Shown here piece by piece: positions 4,962-8,736 of a stretch of DNA of 8,736 nucleotides (positions are counted from its first letter, which is position 1; every line of letters starts with the position of its first letter). The translations under genes were made by a program, and so were the position numbers. Under the pieces are notes generated by a model. That model searched no databases. It had not been told where the DNA came from and saw nothing but the letters and a program-made list of their open reading frames with translations. This DNA comes from Promethearchaeota archaeon (GTDB lineage: Archaea; Asgardarchaeota; Lokiarchaeia; Sigynarchaeales; SOKP01), in assembly GCA_004524425.1 (NCBI GenBank), contig SDNN01000121.1, positions 1-8,736 on the forward strand, written 5' to 3'.

Positions 4962-6752
4962 TTAGATTCTATCATTTAAATTAATTTCCTTTCCTTTTAA
5001 AGTATCTAGCTCAATTAGTGAAGCAATCCCTGGAGTAGGCTGGATGCCGAAGCTCTTCATAAAATCTGTTTGCGATTGAAAACATCCTGAATTAACTAAA
5101 GAGACGTTCCGATAAATTCCCATTCCATTAATATGGATATGGCCTGTGTGGAAAATATCTGGAATTTGGTCTATGATGAGCCAATCTCTATTAACTGGAG
5201 CAATCTGGGTTTTTTTACCATAGGTGGGGGCAAGATGTCTACAAATTAATAATTCCTTCATAGTTTCAGTTGGTTTTTGATTATCTAAACCCGGAAGTAA
5301 TTGATTTAAATCAATCAAACTATCCCCATGAAAAATTAAGGTGTTAACCCCATGAGTTTTAATCACCGCAGGATTTCCAATGCATTTAACTCCTTGACCA
5401 ACTAAAGAATCTGCATATTTTTTAGGCACTGCAGGTCTAGGTAGTGCGTTTCTAACTGGTTCGTGATTGCCAGAACTATAAAACACTTTTATATAATCTG
5501 GCACTTCTGAAAGCAGTTCTGAAGCAAATTCATATTGCTTATATAGGTCATTTATTACTAAATCTTCTTCCTGACTTGGATATACTCCAATCCCATCAAT
5601 CAAATCTCCATTGATAACAATGTACTTGATTCTTCCAGCTATGTCTCTAATATTTTTGTTACCAATCTCACCATTTAAAAAATTAATGAATCTATTCCAT
5701 AAATCTTTCTCGAATTCTCTGCTTCCTATGTGAGTATCAGATAAGAGAGCAATTGTTAGAGGTTCAGTTGATTTATTTGGTTCGTGATCTCTTGGAATAT
5801 CTATTTTTGTTAAATTATTTATGAATATGATTCCTTTTTTTCTTTTTTCTCCAGGATTGTATGTTCCGCTCACGAAGAGCATTTGATCCATTAAAGTTCT
5901 TTCAAGAATTTTTATAGTTTCTTGATTTTCTGCACTTCTTTTAAGCACGCCGTTTATTTCACCAGTATTATCTTCCAAAGTTATAAAATAATTGTCATTT
6001 CTGGTGGGTCTAATCTCTTTAACTAATCCAATAACAGCAATTTCTTGGTTTTGTGAATTTCTCAAGATATTAGCAATATTAGTAGCTGAAAGAGTATCGC
6101 TCCTTCTTTTCATGAGTTTCTTCAGCTGATTATATTTGTCAACCATTAATTCATAAAAATCATTATAATCTCCATTTGTGTATAATTTTCCCGTGGGATC
6201 CATCAAGATTTCATAATCGATTTCATAATTTTTGGCGCTTGGAATAAAATGAAGCGTTGATTTTGTAGATTCTAGAGCCCTTATGCTTTTCTTTTTTTTC
6301 TCAATCTTTTTAAGAGGTAGTCTTGTGTGATTTTTATTTTTAGGGGAAGATTTGGATAAACTTGAACTAATATAATCCAAGTCCTCTAAGAGTTGATTAG
6401 AATTTTTCCCAGTATTTTTTAATTCACCATCATTATCATTTAAAAGATTTTTATCCTCTTGAGGGGGTATTTTTTTTTTCACGATATCTAATTCTGGTAC
6501 TGTTAATTCATTAAGAGAATGTCTTTTTAATGTCTTTTGAATCTCTTTATCAGACATTTTTTTAAGGAAATTTATTGTTAAATGCCCATTAAATGAAGGT
6601 ATAAAACTGGATTCCTTAATTATCTCATCAACCTTATCCAGGCTATTATTAAGATTAGAAATAAACTTTAAACTTTTAGGAGATATGTTTATTCCAGACT
6701 CGAGAAATTTCCTAATTATGATCCTGTTTTTCTCTGATATGCTTTCATTCAT
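4962..6752 (-). CDS. polB: DNA polymerase D small subunit DP1 (3'-5' exonuclease)
   Basis: DP1 is the proofreading subunit of archaeal PolD and partners DP2. The 596-aa product has an N-terminal helical domain (about 1-95), a Lys/Ser/Asn-rich linker of low complexity (about 95-170), an OB fold (about 221-320, with NQEIAVIGLVKEI and FITLEDNTGEINGVLKR), and a C-terminal calcineurin-like phosphodiesterase domain. The metal-site motifs are all present: SDTHIGS (D339, H341), NGDLIDG (D383), SGNHEPVR (N429, H430), FHGDS (H475) and GHIHING (H538, H540). The exonuclease is therefore probably active, unlike the eukaryotic B-subunits related to it. The Asp that often follows NH is Glu here. The start is ATG at 6752-6750 with AAGGAG 7 nt upstream. 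It leads a likely two-gene operon with the DUF2240-like gene and is divergent from DP2. Confidence 0.97.
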   Translation of the reverse strand: MNESISEKNRIIIRKFLESGINISPKSLKFISNLNNSLDKVDEIIKESSFIPSFNGHLTINFLKKMSDKEIQKTLKRHSLNELTVPELDIVKKKIPPQEDKNLLNDNDGELKNTGKNSNQLLEDLDYISSSLSKSSPKNKNHTRLPLKKIEKKKKSIRALESTKSTLHFIPSAKNYEIDYEILMDPTGKLYTNGDYNDFYELMVDKYNQLKKLMKRRSDTLSATNIANILRNSQNQEIAVIGLVKEIRPTRNDNYFITLEDNTGEINGVLKRSAENQETIKILERTLMDQMLFVSGTYNPGEKRKKGIIFINNLTKIDIPRDHEPNKSTEPLTIALLSDTHIGSREFEKDLWNRFINFLNGEIGNKNIRDIAGRIKYIVINGDLIDGIGVYPSQEEDLVINDLYKQYEFASELLSEVPDYIKVFYSSGNHEPVRNALPRPAVPKKYADSLVGQGVKCIGNPAVIKTHGVNTLIFHGDSLIDLNQLLPGLDNQKPTETMKELLICRHLAPTYGKKTQIAPVNRDWLIIDQIPDIFHTGHIHINGMGIYRNVSLVNSGCFQSQTDFMKSFGIQPTPGIASLIELDTLKGKEINLNDRI

Positions 6753-7002
6753 TATTACTCTCCTTAAAAAGGAACTATTATTATTTTAGTGGAATTAAGT
6801 TAAATCATTTTTTATTAAAGAAAAAATATCTTTTTCTTTTTTATATAAAGAGAGTAAACTGAATTTCAAGATGTTACTAAAAATTAACAAGGTCTATTTG
6901 TTAATATGTGAATAAACGAGTTTATTTTATATCTTAATAATTACAATATTGGGTCTTACTGGCTCAAATTATCTTTTAAATGAATCGTTGAGTGAGCTTA
7001 TT
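6753..7002. promoter_or_regulatory. Shared DP1/DP2 divergent promoter region
   Basis: This 250-nt AT-rich spacer lies between the divergent PolD subunit genes. TTTATATAAA (6840-6849) is a palindromic TATA box about 90 nt before the DP1 ATG, and by symmetry it could drive either strand. TTTTATAT (6925-6932) is a second candidate, better placed for DP2, with transcription expected near 6957 and a leader of about 45 nt. No tRNA, small RNA gene or further ORF with support is seen. Confidence 0.5.
6760..6765 (-). promoter_or_regulatory. Shine-Dalgarno site of DP1
   Basis: On the minus strand AAGGAG (6765-6760) stands 7 nt before the DP1 ATG. It is the clearest ribosome binding site in the window and fixes the DP1 start. 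Confidence 0.75.
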
Positions 7003-8736
7003 ATGTTAGAAATGAGTAATGGGATGAAAAAATACTTTGAAAATCTGCAAAATCAAGTTAATGAATGTTATGACATCGCAGAAAAAGCGCGTGAAAAAGG
7101 CTTGGATCCTGAGATATATGTGGAATCTCCTCAGGCTAAAGATTTAGCAGGTCGAGTTGAAAAATTAGTTGGACCAGAAGGAGTTGCAGAAGTAATAAGA
7201 AAATTAAAAAATAAAGGCATATCTGATGATGAAATCACGTTTCAGGTTGTTTCGGATATATTAGAGGGTAAAATTGGAGATATTGTTTCATTAGATGATA
7301 GAGTTGAGCGTGCTATAAGGGTTGGCTTAGCAATAAAGACAATGGGAGTGGTAAGTGCTCCTTTAGAAGGCATTTCTAAGATTAAGATAAGAAAAGATCA
7401 GCAAGGAAATGAATATTTATCCTTATATTTTGCAGGACCCATCAGGGCTGCTGGGGGAACGACAGCGGCACTTTGCGTGTTAATTGCAGATTATGTTAGA
7501 GAAAGGACTAACATCTCCAAGTATGAAGCAACAGAGGCAGAAATTGGAAGATATGTAGAAGAGATTAAGCTTTATGATAGAAGGGTACATCTTCAATATC
7601 CCTCATCTAATGATGAAATACGGTTCGCTGTGAAACATTTACCCATTGAGATTAATGGTGATGCAACTGAACGTGAAGAGGTTAGTGCTTTTAGAGATTT
7701 ACCCCGAATAGAAACCAATTATATCCGCGGAGGCGCTTGTCTTGTATTAAATGACGGAATATTGCTCAAAGCTCCTAAATTATTAAAGATTGCAAAAACC
7801 ATGAAATTAAAAGAATGGGATTGGTTATCAAATCTGAAGGACATTTCCTTTAATGAAGTAAATCAAGAGAAAAATCTCAACAAGAGTGATAAGGAAATTG
7901 AAAATCAAAAAAAAGAAGAAGCAATCGTTCCAAATAAAAAATATATCGCTGATATTATTGCTGGAAGGCCTGTTTTCAGTTATCCTTCCACTATTGGAGG
8001 TCACAGAATAAGATATGGCAGGTCTCGCAACACGGGTTTAGCAGCAGCAGGAATTCATCCCATAACCATGTATTTATTGGATAACTTCATTGCAATAGGA
8101 ACTCAATTAAGAATTGAAAGACCTGGCAAGAGTACGAGTACTTGTCCGGTAGATCATATTGAACCCCCTATCGTGAAATTAAAAAACGGTAACGTGATTA
8201 AAGTAAATCGCATCCCAGTAGCAAAAAAGCTATTCCCCAAAATCGAAAAGATCTTGTTTTTGGGAGATATTCTCTTTGGTTTTGGTGAGTTTTCCGAAAA
8301 TAACCATAATCTCATACCTTCTGGATATGTTGAGGAGTGGTGGGCATTAGAATTAGAAAAAGCTGCCAAGGAAAATGGAAACTCAAATGAAAATATAATA
8401 AAATACATTGAGGATCCCTTTCGGAATACACCTTCAGCAGAAGAAGCAATTCATATTTCTAAATCCTTTAACATCCCCCTTCATCCCAAATATACGGATT
8501 TTTGGGGCAATCTTGAACTAGATGACATATTAAAACTAAGAGAGTATTTTCTTATAAATTATGATGCTTCAGACGATGAAATGAAAATAAAAAACGATGA
8601 AACTATAAAAGAAATCTTGGAAAAAGCATTTATCCTTCACGAGATAAAAGAGAATAAAATAATATTCAGTAAGTCCATGAGCCGTATTTATAAGGAGATT
8701 TTCGATCTTAAAAACGAGAAACACGTTCAAATAAAA
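7003..8736 (+). CDS. polC: DNA polymerase D large subunit DP2, N-terminal part
   Basis: DP2 is the catalytic subunit of archaeal PolD. The frame runs 578 codons to the right edge with no stop. The family is usually about 1,100-1,300 aa, so about half is visible. Conserved blocks seen: YFENLQNQV near the start, LVGPEGVAEVIR, LYFAGPIRAAGGTTAA (141-156), LYDRRVHLQYPSSNDEIR (190-207), PRIETNYIRGGACLVL, IIAGRPVFSYPS (318-329), RYGRSRNTGLAAAGIHP (337-353), GTQLRIERPGKST (366-378), ILFLGDILFGFGEF (417-430), and GYVEEWW (441-447). The catalytic Asp pair and zinc-binding C-terminus lie outside the window. No intein is seen in this half. I chose ATG 7003 because GTGAG (6992-6996) sits 6 nt before it. 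ATG 7012 and 7024 are alternatives, and the frame is open upstream to a TAA at 6913. A Lys/Glu-rich insertion (about 285-310) precedes the IIAGRPVFS block. Confidence 0.96.
   Translation, partial: MLEMSNGMKKYFENLQNQVNECYDIAEKAREKGLDPEIYVESPQAKDLAGRVEKLVGPEGVAEVIRKLKNKGISDDEITFQVVSDILEGKIGDIVSLDDRVERAIRVGLAIKTMGVVSAPLEGISKIKIRKDQQGNEYLSLYFAGPIRAAGGTTAALCVLIADYVRERTNISKYEATEAEIGRYVEEIKLYDRRVHLQYPSSNDEIRFAVKHLPIEINGDATEREEVSAFRDLPRIETNYIRGGACLVLNDGILLKAPKLLKIAKTMKLKEWDWLSNLKDISFNEVNQEKNLNKSDKEIENQKKEEAIVPNKKYIADIIAGRPVFSYPSTIGGHRIRYGRSRNTGLAAAGIHPITMYLLDNFIAIGTQLRIERPGKSTSTCPVDHIEPPIVKLKNGNVIKVNRIPVAKKLFPKIEKILFLGDILFGFGEFSENNHNLIPSGYVEEWWALELEKAAKENGNSNENIIKYIEDPFRNTPSAEEAIHISKSFNIPLHPKYTDFWGNLELDDILKLREYFLINYDASDDEMKIKNDETIKEILEKAFILHEIKENKIIFSKSMSRIYKEIFDLKNEKHVQIK

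Noticed and set aside
5940..6480. Separate gene or frameshift in the Lys-rich linker of DP1
   Set aside because: The low-complexity region is in frame with both flanking domains, and DP1 proteins commonly carry a variable linker there.
6916..7002. Upstream in-frame extension of DP2 to TTG 6949 or 6988
   Set aside because: The frame is open, but the residues do not resemble the DP2 N-terminus and would cover the probable promoter. GTGAG with proper spacing supports ATG 7003.
8154..8408. 84-aa open frame on the minus strand
   Set aside because: It is antisense to highly conserved DP2 blocks such as the FLGDILF and GYVEEWW regions.
1..8736. CRISPR arrays, tRNA or rRNA genes, insertion sequences
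   Set aside because: I see no regularly spaced repeats, no cloverleaf-type sequence with a T-loop motif, and no transposase motifs or terminal repeats in the window.
7003..8736. Intein in DP2
   Set aside because: Inteins are known in DP2 of some archaea, but the visible half reads through the conserved blocks with no splice-junction Cys/Ser...HN pattern. The usual C-terminal insertion site is outside the window.

Overview
This is a compact, AT-rich archaeal chromosomal window. Archaeal identity rests on several independent markers: CDP-archaeol synthase (archaeal ether lipids), both subunits of the D-family DNA polymerase, an Orc1/Cdc6 initiator, an archaeal-type dual-KH NusA, and the RtcB/archease RNA-ligation pair. 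TATA-like boxes lie upstream of most genes, and some genes have short Shine-Dalgarno-like motifs. An AT-rich Asgard (Lokiarchaeia-like) archaeon is my best guess from the gene set and the sequence style. That is an inference, and the sequence alone does not prove it.

Left part (1-1833), RNA metabolism. The window opens inside rtcB (+), the 3'-phosphate RNA ligase. It meets the archease gene (-) tail to tail with a 2-nt gap, so enzyme and activator are neighbours but not in one operon. Divergent from archease across about 150 nt is a small, strongly diverged NusA-like protein (+). Its second KH domain keeps the GxxG loop, while its first has lost it. It meets carS (-, membrane lipid synthesis) with a 6-nt gap.

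Middle (2596-2961). A 366-nt gene-free, very AT-rich stretch separates carS from cdc6. It contains a 16-bp perfect palindrome, two 12-bp palindromes, a spaced 8-bp inverted repeat, and an element next to the cdc6 start that resembles the archaeal origin recognition box. It is the best candidate in the window for a replication origin.

Right part (2962-8736), DNA replication. cdc6 (+) converges with, and overlaps by 9 nt, a small gene (-) encoding a DUF2240-like winged-helix domain plus a variant SWIM zinc finger. That gene follows DP1 (polB, small subunit of DNA polymerase D, -) at operon distance. Its apparent start region has no ATG, GTG or TTG in frame, which suggests a non-AUG start or a one-base frameshift. 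DP1 is divergent from DP2 (polC, large subunit, +) across a 250-nt shared promoter region. DP2 runs off the right edge after 578 codons. Initiator, polymerase subunits and a putative nucleic-acid-binding partner thus form one replication cluster beside a probable origin.
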